Made by a program: the position numbers and the translations under genes. A stretch of 64,000 nt of DNA from Neoroseomonas oryzicola. Its GTDB lineage: Bacteria; Pseudomonadota; Alphaproteobacteria; Acetobacterales; Acetobacteraceae. The stretch is from NCBI RefSeq assembly GCF_012163135.1, contig NZ_JAAVUP010000003.1:338283-402282 (forward strand), written 5' to 3'. Below the pieces are notes generated by a model. That model was not told the origin of the DNA, made no database searches, and saw nothing but the letters and a program-made list of their open reading frames with translations. Numbering within the stretch: the stretch's first letter is position 1; every line of letters starts with the position of its first letter. This document shows positions 27,542 through 36,591 of this stretch, one piece after another.

Positions 27542-28528
27542 ATGACCGACATCGCTGCCGCGGCCGGGGTATCGGTGATGACGGTGTCCCGCGCCTATCG
27601 CAATGCAGGGCGCGTTTCCGAGGAAACGCGGACGCGCATTGCGGAGGCGGCTGCGCGCCTGGGGTATGTCCCCAACCTCGCCGCGGCGCAGCTCTCATCG
27701 CGCCGCAGTCGCGTCATCGCAGCCACCATTCCCTCCCTGTCGCATTCGCAGTTCGGCCTGACGCTGCAGGCGTTGTCGGATCCGCTGCGCGAGGCGGGCT
27801 ACCAGTTGCTCCTCGCCGATTGCGGCTATTCGGCCGAGGAGGAACTGCGCGCGGTGGCGACCGTGCTTGGGCATCGGCCCGAGGGCCTTGTCGTGATCGG
27901 CGTCGATCACGGCGAGGCTGCCCAGTCGATGATCCGCCAGGCCGGCATTCCGGTGGTCGAGACCTGGGACCTCGACCAGCCGCCGCTCGACATGGCGGCG
28001 GGCTTTTCGAACCGCGCCGCCGCCCGTCGCATGGCGGAGTATCTGATAGGCACCGGCAGGCGGCGCATCGGTTACGTGGATTTCCCGGCACCAGTCGTTC
28101 GGCGCTTCGCAGAGCGGCGACGAGGCTTCGTCGAAGCTCTGGAAGCCGCAGGATTGCGCGTGGACCTCACGCTGCCGGCGCATGAGGGGGTGGGCGGCTA
28201 TGCGCGCGGCCACCAGGCGGTGGAGAAGCTGCTGCAGCTTGAACCGCGCCTCGACGCGATCTTCTGCGCCACCGACGCGCACGGGATTGGCGCGATGTTG
28301 GAATGCCAGCGGCGCGGCATCGACGTGCCGGCGCAGATCGCAATCACGGGCATCGGCGATTTCGATATCGCCGCGGAGATACCTCCTGGACTGACGACGG
28401 TGCGCCTGCATGCCGGCGAGATCGGGCGTTCCGCTGCGAAGCTGATCATCGATCGTCTTGCAGGCGCGATGCCGCAGGAGCAGGTGCTCGATATTGGCTT
28501 TGAGATCATCCGGCGCGGGAGTGGCTAA
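27542..28528 (+). CDS. LacI/GalR-family transcriptional regulator
   Basis: The 328-residue protein has the N-terminal helix-turn-helix MTDIAAAAGVSVMTVSRAYR and hinge helix (NLAAAQLSSRRS), followed by a periplasmic-binding-protein-like effector domain. Sequence resembles the gluconate-regulator branch of LacI. No clear ribosome site precedes the ATG at 27542. The frame is open upstream, with a Lys/Arg-rich stretch (KSKGKPERGWTR) that could belong to the protein if a non-standard start after the GGGGGAGGG at about 27487 is used. It is divergent from the peptidase/DUF1028 operon. Confidence 0.9.
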   Translation: MTDIAAAAGVSVMTVSRAYRNAGRVSEETRTRIAEAAARLGYVPNLAAAQLSSRRSRVIAATIPSLSHSQFGLTLQALSDPLREAGYQLLLADCGYSAEEELRAVATVLGHRPEGLVVIGVDHGEAAQSMIRQAGIPVVETWDLDQPPLDMAAGFSNRAAARRMAEYLIGTGRRRIGYVDFPAPVVRRFAERRRGFVEALEAAGLRVDLTLPAHEGVGGYARGHQAVEKLLQLEPRLDAIFCATDAHGIGAMLECQRRGIDVPAQIAITGIGDFDIAAEIPPGLTTVRLHAGEIGRSAAKLIIDRLAGAMPQEQVLDIGFEIIRRGSG

Positions 28529-28762
28529 GAGGTAGAAATCGGCGCGCGATTTCAACTCTGTCTCAGTGGCGCCGGAGCGCGGCGGCCATGAAACAGCCCA
28601 CGCCGGCAGCAAGAGATACAACAAGGGTCTTCCGCGTGATGTTGGCCGACAAAGCTCGCCACGGCGGGACATCCGCCTTGTCGGCGATGACGGTACGCTC
28701 GGCCCAGGTCGATCTTCAGCGGGTGCTGAAGCCCGGTGCATGGACCCGGTCTTGCCATGCGA

Positions 28763-28805
28763 CCAGAGAACTTCGGTCTCCGGTTCCCACCGCTGCCCCA
28801 TTCTT
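28763..28805 (+). repeat. Dispersed 43-bp repeat, copy B
   Basis: Matches 13295-13337 at 39 of 43 positions, same orientation. It lies in the decayed spacer after the LacI-type gene. Confidence 0.7.
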
Positions 28806-28975
28806 TCCGCAGACATCCGGCAGTTTCCACCCGATGGAACCCGTGGGCGCTTGGCGTTTCCGGGTCCTTTCCGAGCATCGATTGGGCACCATTGGGGCCG
28901 TCTGGGGCTTCCCCACGACGCCGCACGACGGTCCCTCGATGAGGACCGGCCGTCGCCCTGACTTCCCTGGCCGCC

Positions 28976-28998
28976 GCCGGGTCGAACGTCGACCCGGC
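28976..28998. repeat. Perfect 10-bp hairpin
   Basis: GCCGGGTCGA (28976-28985), loop ACG, TCGACCCGGC (28989-28998). It is too strong to be likely by chance in a short interval. No T-tract follows. It may be a terminator, a recombination site of the decayed element or an ordinary dispersed palindrome. Confidence 0.45.
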
Positions 28999-29391
28999 AT
29001 CACCTCCCCGGCCCCCACGCTTTTGATCATGAGGTCATCCGAGGCTGTCGCCCGACGCATGGAAAAGGATTGGTGCTGATGCACAGCCCCAGTCCAGACC
29101 ATCCTCGACGCGCGGATCGCCGTTTGGCGCCCTCGGCTTTCCTTGCGGCCTTTCGTCTCGCACGGACGTCGGTGGGGGTTGCCCGGCGATGACTTCACAG
29201 TCGCGGTCGTTGGCCTCAAGCCGCGCCCATGCACGGCCTGAACGCGCCGCTCGATTTCCTCCGCCGGGAGATCCCGATGCGTCCCATTGAGACGGGTTCG
29301 CGCTGCACGGATGGCCGCCTCAAGAGGGCTGTTGGCGACTTCCTGCTTGTCGTCGTGCTCCATCCGCCGGAGCTTTCTGCGAATGCGCTGT

Positions 29392-29673
29392 TCATGGGTG
29401 CGCGCGTCGAGTGATGCAATCGATCCGCTCTGCCATCTCCACGGCATCCGGTTGTCGACAGCGGGCCAGCGCCGCCTGGAAGCCCGGCCGGCGGTCGTCC
29501 TTGCCGGAGGCGATGTCGGAATACTCCGCTATCAGCGTCCAGCCTTGTATTGCGACGAAGGACTGGATGCTGGCCTGCTGGGTCTCGCGACCCAGCCCGC
29601 TATTCCCCTGTTCGGCGGTCGAGACCCGGATGGGCCCGACCGCCAGGCGAGGTGCCTTTGCCCTGAGGCGCAC
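29392..29673 (-). pseudogene. Serine recombinase (resolvase) N-terminal fragment
   Basis: The frame reads IRVSTAEQGNSGLGRETQQ ... FVAIQGWTLIAEYSDIASGKDDRRPGFQAALARCRQ, the N-terminal catalytic region of a serine resolvase/invertase with the active Ser in the RVST motif. After ALARCRQ the match degrades, with a short echo of the DRITRRAH block (RIDCITRRAHP). The rest of the catalytic domain and the DNA-binding domain are missing. It is a mobile-element remnant. Confidence 0.75.
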
Positions 29674-29714
29674 CAGCCGGCCTCGGCCAGCGAGCCGGCC
29701 GTGCTGACCGCCGC

Positions 29715-30167
29715 AGTGATCCGGTAGATCGAGTAGGAGCCTTTCGCGCCCTGCTTGCCGGGCCCGACCTGCCGGATGCGCTCCAGCACCGCGAAAGTGA
29801 TGCCGCGACGCTTGAGCCCCGCGAGGAAGCCGCGGAGCGTGTCGGGTTCCAGCCGGTGGCCTCGATCACCTCAGCGATGGTCATGCCTTCATCGCGGCGG
29901 AGCAGGGTCAGAGCGGCCTCTTGCTTGGTGCCGCTGCGCAGAAGGCGCGGGGTGGGGGGTCGCGCGTGGTGCACGGCGCCCGCTGCGAGCCAGCCAGGGT
30001 GCCTCGCAAGGGGCGGGGACCTCCTCGAGCAGCCCCTTCGTCGTCAGGCCGCGCAGGACGGACTGCCGCGCCGCGACGGGCAGTTTGTCAGGCGGGGTGG
30101 CGAGCAGCGCCTCGTGCTGCGCGGCCTTGCTCAGGATCACGCGCTGCGTGTCGGAAAGCGGCGTCAT
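29715..30167 (-). pseudogene. Frameshifted DUF3489 gene
   Basis: From ATG 30167 (GGAG ribosome site) the frame reads MTPLSDTQRVILSKAAQ ... TTKGLLEEVPAP. After at least one frameshift it continues as GTKQEAALTLLRRDEGMTIAEVIEATGW (29935-29850). After another near 29848 it reads DTLRGFLAGLKRRGITF ... GAKGSYSIYRI. Joined, these give the normal DUF3489 layout, a small helix-turn-helix-like protein often found beside serine recombinases. The recombinase fragment follows directly. Confidence 0.7.
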
Positions 30168-30978
30168 CTTCGGGCTCCGGTTCGGCACCGGATGATCCGG
30201 GTACTACCAGCCCGAGCCCCGCAGGTCAGGCCACGGCGGGGCCGCGCAACAATCGTCGCGCACCCGACCATTCGCCCCGAGGTGGCGCGAAGCCAGGCGA
30301 AACGGCGGATCATGCTGTTGCTCTCTCCGGGGAGATCTCGCGTCGCCGCATCGTTGGACAATGCGATCTCGCATCCGGCCGCTTCACCTCATCTGCCCCC
30401 TCCCGCCAAGCGCGATCGTCCCGCCCGTCGATCCTGGCCAGCGTGCCGAGAAGGTGCGACCAATCGATCAGGCACGACCCGATGAGATGGCCGACCGACA
30501 CGTCAGCGGCCTGGTCCTTGCGTTAGGCGCCGCCACGGCCATCGCCCGCAACTTGCCCTGGCGACAGCACTTCCGGCGCGTCTATCGAGATGTCCCGTGC
30601 TTGCGCATGGGCGAGGAAACCAGAGAGCCTACGACGAGTCCGGCGACGCCAATTACAATGAGGCCATGCTTCGATACCGTTGTTGATCAGGCGCTCGGCA
30701 CGATGGGGGATGGGCCGCGTGAGCGACCCTCTTCGCGGCCGGCGGATCATGTCCATGCGGATGCCTTGCTGATTCCAGTGTTCCGTCGATCCAGCGCCCG
30801 GGCGTGCCACCCCCCACGGGGGCCTAACTCGAGACGCGCGGAGCGACGCGTCCATCATCGCCCTTGGTGTGCAGCCCGGCCGCACTGATCTTGCGGCAGG
30901 CGAGGGCTCTACTTAGGCTACGCGTCGTTGGATGCGGCGGCACAGCGCGGCCGCGGCCCGTCAGCTTGAGGTCCCCCA

Positions 30979-31803
30979 ATGCACCGAACCCATCGCCGCT
31001 CCGTCCTCGGTCTTGCCGCCGGCGTGCTTGCCGCAGGCGCGGTGCAGCCCGCATCCGCCCGCCCGCTCGATCAGGTATTGTCCAGCCGGCGCTTGCGTGC
31101 CGGCATCAACCCGACCCTGCCGCCCTTCGGCACCTTCAACGACCGCAACCAGATCGACGGTTTCGACGCCGACATCGCGCGCGAGATCGCGCGGCGGATG
31201 AATGTCGAACTGGAGATCGTGCAGGTCGGCAGCCCGGACCGCATCCCCTTCCTGCAGGCCGACCGCATCGACATCGTGCTGGGCGCCATCACCCGCACCG
31301 TCGAGCGCGCGCTGGTGATCGACTACACCCAGCCCCTGCACACCCAGTCCATGGTGGTGCTGACCAAGGCGAGCGGCACGGCGGTGCCTATCAACGCGCC
31401 GGGGGATCTCAACAACCGCGCGGTGCGCATGGTGCAGGTGCGCGGCACGGTCGGCGTGCCCTGGCTCCAGGCGAATGCCGCGCAGGCGCAGGTCACCCTG
31501 CTCGACAACTACCCCGACTGCTTCCGCGCCCTGGCGCAGGGCCGTGCGGACGCCATGGTGGATGTCGCGGAATCGGTGGTCATCCCGATGCGCAACTTCC
31601 AGGTCGTGCCGTGGAAGATCCTGGACCAGGTCCTGGCCAGCTTCTGGGTCGGCATCGGCGTGCAGAAGGGGAACTACTCCCTGCGCGATCCACTGAACGT
31701 GGTGCTGTTCGAAATGCACCGCAGCGGCTTCGTCAACACCACCTGGGAGAAGTGGTTCGGCGTGCCCATGACCACGCCCATCCCCTTCAACCCGATGTTC
31801 TGA
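30979..31803 (+). CDS. Polar amino-acid ABC binding protein (SBP_bac_3), set 1
   Basis: Periplasmic receptor of 274 residues. The signal is HRTHRRSVLGLAAGVLAAGAV, possibly twin-arginine, cleaved near ASA. The mature part has the SBP_bac_3 blocks RAGINPTLPPFGTFND, GFDADIAREIARRM and LLDNYPDCFRALAQGRADAM. It is a close paralogue of the receptor at 37742, sharing the G-NPTLPP...FNDRN-IDGF and LLDNYPD motifs. GAGG precedes the ATG. Two permeases follow, but this set has no ATPase of its own. The ligand is probably an amino acid or related amine. Confidence 0.92.
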   Translation: MHRTHRRSVLGLAAGVLAAGAVQPASARPLDQVLSSRRLRAGINPTLPPFGTFNDRNQIDGFDADIAREIARRMNVELEIVQVGSPDRIPFLQADRIDIVLGAITRTVERALVIDYTQPLHTQSMVVLTKASGTAVPINAPGDLNNRAVRMVQVRGTVGVPWLQANAAQAQVTLLDNYPDCFRALAQGRADAMVDVAESVVIPMRNFQVVPWKILDQVLASFWVGIGVQKGNYSLRDPLNVVLFEMHRSGFVNTTWEKWFGVPMTTPIPFNPMF

Positions 31804-31804
31804 C

Positions 31805-32473
31805 GTGACGCTGCAATACGGGCAGGTCCTGCACTACCTGCCCGACCTGCTGGTCGGCGCGGGCATGGCGCTGTGGATCGCGCTCGTGGCCTTCGCCGGC
31901 GGGCTGCTGATCGGCCTGTTCGGTGCGGCGGTGCTGACGCAGGGGCCTTTCTGGGCACGCATCCCGATGCTCGGCTATGTGCGCTTCTTCACCTACACGC
32001 CGCAGCTGGTGCAGATCTTCTTCCTGTTCTTCGCCCTGCCGGAATTCGGCGTGATCCTCTCCCCCATCGCGGCCGTGCTGATCGGCATGACGCTGAACGC
32101 CGGCGCCTACCTGACCGAGATCGAGCGCGCCGGCTTCGCGAGCGTGCCGCAGGCCGAACTGGACGCGGCGGAGACGCTCGGCTTCTCCCGTGCGCAGACG
32201 GTCTGGTACGTGATCGCGCCGCATGTGGTGCGCACGCTCTATCCGGCGCTGTCCAACCACTACATCATCATGACGCTCGGCACCTCGATGGCCGCCATCT
32301 TCGGGGTGGAGGAACTCACCGGGCGGGCGCTGAACGCCAACGCCATCTCCTTCCGCTCGGTCGAGATCTTCTCGATCACCGCGCTCATCTACATCGCGCT
32401 GACGATCATCGCCTCGGTGCTGCTCTGGGGGCTCGGGAGCTGGCTGTTCCGCGTCAAGGCGCGAGCCTTCTGA
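31805..32473 (+). CDS. Amino-acid ABC permease (HisM/GlnP family), set 1 first subunit
   Basis: Inner-membrane subunit of 222 residues with about five TM helices and the EAA-type cytoplasmic loop AELDAAETLGFSRAQTVWYVIAP that contacts the ATPase. The start is GTG at 31805, one base after the receptor stop. It pairs with the permease 3 bases downstream and is a paralogue of the permease at 38574. Confidence 0.92.
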   Translation: MTLQYGQVLHYLPDLLVGAGMALWIALVAFAGGLLIGLFGAAVLTQGPFWARIPMLGYVRFFTYTPQLVQIFFLFFALPEFGVILSPIAAVLIGMTLNAGAYLTEIERAGFASVPQAELDAAETLGFSRAQTVWYVIAPHVVRTLYPALSNHYIIMTLGTSMAAIFGVEELTGRALNANAISFRSVEIFSITALIYIALTIIASVLLWGLGSWLFRVKARAF

Positions 32474-32476
32474 GCC

Positions 32477-33187
32477 ATGTCCGCCTGGCAGATCCTGGCC
32501 AACGAGGCGCCGCGCTTCTTCACCTGGTGGAACATGTTGTTCCTTGGCCAGGCGGTGCTGAACACGCTGGTCGCCTCGGTGGTGGGTTGTGCGATCGGCT
32601 ACGCGCTGGGCTTCGTACTGGCCACGCTGCGCTTGCCACAGGTGATGCCGCTGGCCGCGGTGCGGACCGCGGCGATACTGTGGGTCGAGGCCTTCCGCCG
32701 CATCCCCTTCCTGGTGCTGCTGCTGCTGGTCTTCTTCCTGAGCCAGGCGCTGAAGATCGAGGCGCCGCTCTGGGCCATCGCCGTCACCGCGGTCGCCATC
32801 CGCATGAGCGCGCTGGCCGCCGAGAATGTCCGCGCCGGCTACGAGAGCGTGCGCCCCCAGCAATGGGAGGCCGCGCTGACGATGAACTTCCCGCCGCTGT
32901 CCGCCTTGCGCCGCGTCGTGCTGCCGCAATCCTGGCGCGTGATCCTGCCGCCATCGATCGTGCATGTACTGTCGATGGTGAAGGAGACCTCGCTGGTCTC
33001 GCAGATCGGCTTCATCGAGATCACCTTCGCCGCCAAGATGCTGACGCAGCGCGGCTTCAGCGCCATGCTCACCTACGGCACGGCGCTGGTGCTGTACTTC
33101 TGCGTCTCCTGGGCGCTGGCCTCGCTCGCCCGGGCGGCGGAGCGGCGGCTGGTGGCGCGCCCGGTGCCTACAATCCCGACGCCTTGA
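32477..33187 (+). CDS. Amino-acid ABC permease, set 1 second subunit
   Basis: The 236-residue partner permease has the EAA loop QQWEAALTMNFPPLSALRRVVLPQSWRV (segment near residues 130-158) and about five TM helices. The 3' end overlaps the convergent DapA-family gene by 20 bases. There is no adjacent ATPase; the one at 36973 is the obvious candidate partner. Confidence 0.92.
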   Translation: MSAWQILANEAPRFFTWWNMLFLGQAVLNTLVASVVGCAIGYALGFVLATLRLPQVMPLAAVRTAAILWVEAFRRIPFLVLLLLVFFLSQALKIEAPLWAIAVTAVAIRMSALAAENVRAGYESVRPQQWEAALTMNFPPLSALRRVVLPQSWRVILPPSIVHVLSMVKETSLVSQIGFIEITFAAKMLTQRGFSAMLTYGTALVLYFCVSWALASLARAAERRLVARPVPTIPTP

Positions 33188-34082
33188 GCGCGGCCTTCAG
33201 CGCCGCCGCGTCCGCCGCATCCACCGGCGGCTGGGGCGGGCGGACGGTGGCGTTGGGGATGATGCCCATCTCGCGCAGGCACCACTTCAGGCGCGCGGTG
33301 GCGCGTCCGCCGGGCGGGGCGCCGTAGATCGCCTCGGCGAGCGGCTCGAGCTTCTCGTGCAGCGCGCGCGCCGTCGGCAGGTCGTTGGCGCGCACCGCGG
33401 CATCGAGCGCCACGATCTCGTCCGGCATCAGGTCGGCCAGCGAGACCAGCGAGCCGTCGCTGCCATGCACCATGCAGGCGAGCAGGTGCTCGTCGCCGCT
33501 GGCGCAGACCGCGACATCGGGCCGCAGGTGCTTCACCTGGCGGCGCAGCGCGTCGTAGCCATCGACCTCCCACCCGCCTTCCTTGATGCCGACGACGGTC
33601 TCGATCTTCAGCAGCTCGGCCATCGTCTCGGGCGTGAAGCCCATGCGGCCGGCGGCGTGATGCGCCTGGAACAGGAAGATGGGCATGCCGGGGACGGCAT
33701 CGGCGATGATGCGGTGGTGCAGCACCGCCATCGCCGTGGTGTGTGCCAGCGCGAAGGCATTGGGCAGGAAGACCATGATGGCGTCGGCGCCGGCGGCTTT
33801 CGCGTCCTTCGCTTCCTCCGCGGCTTCAAGGCTCGATTCCGCGTTCACGCCGGCGACCACCAGGCGCGACGAATCGACGGTGGCGCGCGTGACCTCCGCC
33901 GCGCGGGCCTTCTCGGCGCGGGAGATGACGTAGTTCTCCCCGGCATGCCCGTTGATCAGCACGCCGCGGATGCCCGGGCGCATGACGCAATGGGCGGTGT
34001 GCGCCGCATAGGCGTCCCAGTCGGGCGAGAAATCCGCGCGCATCGGCAGCACGGTGCTGGGATAGATGCCGTGGAACTTCAT
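33168..34082 (-). CDS. DapA-family (dihydrodipicolinate synthase-like) lyase/deaminase
   Basis: TIM-barrel class I aldolase family of 304 residues. The Schiff-base Lys is K167 in VVGIKEGG. Two DHDPS residues are altered: the GTTGE loop reads NGHAGE (44-49), and the catalytic Tyr position is Phe (LFQAHHA, about 137-143). It is therefore unlikely to be the lysine-pathway enzyme. Similar catabolic members deaminate pyrroline-4-hydroxy-2-carboxylate or cleave keto acids. It is the last gene of a four-gene operon whose members all overlap by four bases, downstream of a three-part FAD dehydrogenase, which supports a D-hydroxyproline-like pathway. The exact substrate is inferred. Confidence 0.85.
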   Translation of the reverse strand: MKFHGIYPSTVLPMRADFSPDWDAYAAHTAHCVMRPGIRGVLINGHAGENYVISRAEKARAAEVTRATVDSSRLVVAGVNAESSLEAAEEAKDAKAAGADAIMVFLPNAFALAHTTAMAVLHHRIIADAVPGMPIFLFQAHHAAGRMGFTPETMAELLKIETVVGIKEGGWEVDGYDALRRQVKHLRPDVAVCASGDEHLLACMVHGSDGSLVSLADLMPDEIVALDAAVRANDLPTARALHEKLEPLAEAIYGAPPGGRATARLKWCLREMGIIPNATVRPPQPPVDAADAAALKAALKASGL

Positions 34083-35191
34083 GCGGCGTTGCTCCGGGCG
34101 TTCAGCAGGCGATCGATCGGGAAGAGCGGCAGGTCAGGGGCCTCGCCCAGCACCGCCTGCGCCAGGATCCGGCCCATGTAGGGGCCGCTGGTATAGCCCG
34201 AATGCACGCTGCCGATGATCCAGGCATCGTCGATCCCGGGGATCGGGCCGATGGCGGGCAGCGCATCCGCCGTCTCCGCTTCCAGGCCGAGCCAGGAGCG
34301 CAGCACCCGCGCTTCGCGAAGCGCCGGCACGGTATGCGCGGCGAGACGGACATTGCCGAGGAAATTCTCCGGCCGCACGGCGACGCCGCCCCGCGCGCGG
34401 TCGCCTATGCCCTGCCAGCCGCCGCCGATCAGCACGCTGCCATTGGCGTACTGCTTCAGGCTGAGCAGCCCCGAGGCCACGCCCAGCACGGTGCGCATCA
34501 CCGGCGCCATGCGCTCGGTCACGACAAGCTGGTTCACCAGCACCTTGATCGGCAGGTCTATGCCAAGCCAGGCCGCCATGTCCTGCAGCCAGACGCCGCC
34601 GGCCAGCACCAGGCGCGTGGCGCGCACCACGCCCGATGGCGTCTCCAGCGCGAAGCGCCCATCCACGCCGCGCACCGGCGTGTTTTCCATCAGCGCCACA
34701 CCCGCCTCGAGCAGCGCGGGCCGGAAGGCGCGCCCGGTCAGATAGGCCGAGGTGAAGCCGTCGATCGGGCAGTGCCCAGCCAGCTTCACCCCATCCGCCA
34801 GGCCGGGTTCGATCGCCTGCGCGGCGCGGCCGTCGATCAGCTCGATCGGCGCGCCGGCGGCGCGGCGGATGCGCGCGCGTTCCTCCAGCATCGCGACCTC
34901 GCCATCGGTGAAGGCGACGGAAAGTCCGGGACAGGCGGTGGCCAGCACGTCGCCGCCGGCGCACCAGCGCGGCATGGTCAGCCACATCTCGTGCGCGCGC
35001 AGCGCATAGGGGATCAGCGCCGCGCGGGTCATCTGCATGGTCAGAGTGCCGGCATTGACGCCCGACGCCTCGCGGCAGATCTCCCCGCGATCGAGCAGCG
35101 CGACCTTCATGCCGCCCCGCGCCAGGAACAGCGCGGTGGCGCATCCCATCACGCCGGCGCCGACCACCGCCACGTCGAAGGTCGCGGTCAT
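34079..35191 (-). CDS. FAD oxidoreductase, dehydrogenase beta subunit (DAO/sarcosine-oxidase-beta-like)
   Basis: The 370-residue protein has the FAD fold TFDVAVVGAGVMGCATALFLARGG at residues 4-27 and the DAO C-terminal block ALPAIGPIPGIDDAWIIGSVHSGYTSGPYMG. It is the likely substrate-oxidising subunit of a membrane-associated D-amino-acid (for example D-hydroxyproline) dehydrogenase with the two genes upstream. The start and stop each overlap neighbours by ATGA. Another FAD enzyme of the same broad family lies at 23.2 kb, but it is in a different operon. Confidence 0.9.
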   Translation of the reverse strand: MTATFDVAVVGAGVMGCATALFLARGGMKVALLDRGEICREASGVNAGTLTMQMTRAALIPYALRAHEMWLTMPRWCAGGDVLATACPGLSVAFTDGEVAMLEERARIRRAAGAPIELIDGRAAQAIEPGLADGVKLAGHCPIDGFTSAYLTGRAFRPALLEAGVALMENTPVRGVDGRFALETPSGVVRATRLVLAGGVWLQDMAAWLGIDLPIKVLVNQLVVTERMAPVMRTVLGVASGLLSLKQYANGSVLIGGGWQGIGDRARGGVAVRPENFLGNVRLAAHTVPALREARVLRSWLGLEAETADALPAIGPIPGIDDAWIIGSVHSGYTSGPYMGRILAQAVLGEAPDLPLFPIDRLLNARSNAA

Positions 35192-36591
35192 ATCGGCGCG
35201 GCCGCCGGCACGGGAATATCGGCGTAGTCGAAGGCGCCGAGGATCGCTTCCATCGGCACCGGGCGCAGCGGGATGCGGCCGGTGGCGAAGCCCACCTCGC
35301 TGACCGGCACGCCGCGCGCGGCGGCGAGCAGCGCACCGGCTGCCTCCCCGCACATGCGCCCCTGGCAGGGGCCCATGCCGCAGCGTGTGAAATGCTTGAG
35401 CTGGTTGATCGTGGCCGCGCCCGTGGCGGCCGCGGTGTCGATCGCCGCGCGCGTGACGCCTTCGCAGCGGCAGATGACGGTCTCCGCCGGGATGGCTTCG
35501 ACCAGGGCGGGACGCAGCGCCATCATGCGCGCCATCGCGGCACCCGCCCGGCGTGCGCGGTCCAGGGCGGCGGCATCGCTGGCCGCGCCCATGCCCGCGA
35601 TGCCGAGGTCTTCCAGCGCCGCGCGAGCCGCGATGCGTCCGCCCAGCGGCGCGGCCGCCGCGCCGCGCACGCCCGCGCCATCGCCTGCGGCGTAGAGCAG
35701 CGGCACGGAGGTGCGCTGGCGCGCATCGAGCACCGGCACCCAGCCGCCATCCGCCGGGCGATGTTCGTGGCGCGCGCGATAGGTGCGGGTCGCTTCGGTC
35801 GCCGGCACCAGGCCATGGCCGATGCAGAGCGCGTCGGCTTCGATCACGCGGCCGCCGACGCGCACGCGGGCCAGCACGCCGTCGCCCTCTGCCGCGGTGA
35901 TCTGCCCGCCGGGCAGCACCGGCACGCGCGCCGCCACCAGCTTCGCCCGCCAGGCAAGGCCCTGGGCCAGCAGGTCCGGCCGCGCGGCCAGCGCCGGCAG
36001 GGCGCGCAGCCATTCGCCACGGCTGGCCGCATCAACGACCGCCGCCACGCGCCCGCCGCCGGCCAGGATCTTCGCAGCGACCGCGTAGAGCAGCGGCCCC
36101 ACGCCTGCCACCACCACGCAACGCCCCGGCAGCACGCCCTGCGCCTTCAGCAGGATGGTCGCGGCGGCCAGGCCGATCACGCCGGGCAGCGTCCAGCCCG
36201 GGAACGGGATGATGCGTTCATGCGTGCCGGTGCACAGCACCAGCGCGCGTGCCGTGACGGTGAAGGGCACGCCATCGGCGCCGAGCGCGGACAGCGTGAA
36301 GGGCGACGCCTCCGTTCCCTGGGGCACCAGCGGCCCGCCGCCCAGGCCCCAGACGCGGCAGCCGGTGCGGAGTTCCGCGCCGCTCGCCGCCAGCGCCGCA
36401 CGCAGCGCATCGCCGGTCCGCCGGTCCGCATCGACAGGGCCTGCGAAGCCGGCCGGCAACGCACGATACACCTGCCCGCCGGGCAGCGGGGATTCCTCGA
36501 GCAGCACCGTGCGGGCGCCAGCCGAAGCGGCCTCGGACGCCGCTGCCATGCCCGCCGGGCCGCCGCCCAGCACCGCGACGTCATGCATCAT
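35188..36591 (-). CDS. FAD/NAD(P)-binding dehydrogenase alpha subunit with BFD-type [2Fe-2S] domain
   Basis: The 467-residue protein has an FAD site (VAVLGGGPAGMAAASEAASAG) at the N-terminus and a second dinucleotide fold around VVVAGVGPLLYAVAAKIL. A C-terminal BFD-like cysteine cluster (CRCEG ... FTRCGMGPCQGRMCG) should carry a [2Fe-2S] centre. This matches the alpha subunit of opine/octopine, nopaline or D-hydroxyproline dehydrogenases. The ATG at 36591 overlaps the ferredoxin-like stop; a second ATG follows directly. The longer frame upstream belongs to that ferredoxin in another phase. Confidence 0.92.
   Translation of the reverse strand: MMHDVAVLGGGPAGMAAASEAASAGARTVLLEESPLPGGQVYRALPAGFAGPVDADRRTGDALRAALAASGAELRTGCRVWGLGGGPLVPQGTEASPFTLSALGADGVPFTVTARALVLCTGTHERIIPFPGWTLPGVIGLAAATILLKAQGVLPGRCVVVAGVGPLLYAVAAKILAGGGRVAAVVDAASRGEWLRALPALAARPDLLAQGLAWRAKLVAARVPVLPGGQITAAEGDGVLARVRVGGRVIEADALCIGHGLVPATEATRTYRARHEHRPADGGWVPVLDARQRTSVPLLYAAGDGAGVRGAAAAPLGGRIAARAALEDLGIAGMGAASDAAALDRARRAGAAMARMMALRPALVEAIPAETVICRCEGVTRAAIDTAAATGAATINQLKHFTRCGMGPCQGRMCGEAAGALLAAARGVPVSEVGFATGRIPLRPVPMEAILGAFDYADIPVPAAAPI

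Larger units (their letters stand above)
28529..30978. other. Decayed region without intact genes
   Basis: About 2.4 kb lacks any full-length gene. It contains a serine recombinase fragment, a frameshifted DUF3489 gene, a perfect 10-bp hairpin and repeat copy B. A short leftward frame at 28563-28715 ends in a hydrophobic tail (LVVSLAAGVGCFMAAALRRH) like that of small membrane-anchored proteins but has no credible start. Other open frames (for example 30361-30888) lack ribosome sites and family features. Composition is more mixed than in flanking operons. Confidence 0.6.

Noticed and set aside
29216-29447. Minus-strand frames downstream of the recombinase fragment (MEHDDKQEVANSPLEAAIRA...)
   Set aside because: Protein-like at the start, but the frame runs into the hairpin and repeat B, and no family is recognisable, so I do not call a gene.
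30590-30700. Hydrophobic minus-strand segment GLIVIGVAGLVVGSLVSS
   Set aside because: Looks like a TM helix but the frame has no start codon and is closed by stops within about 35 codons.
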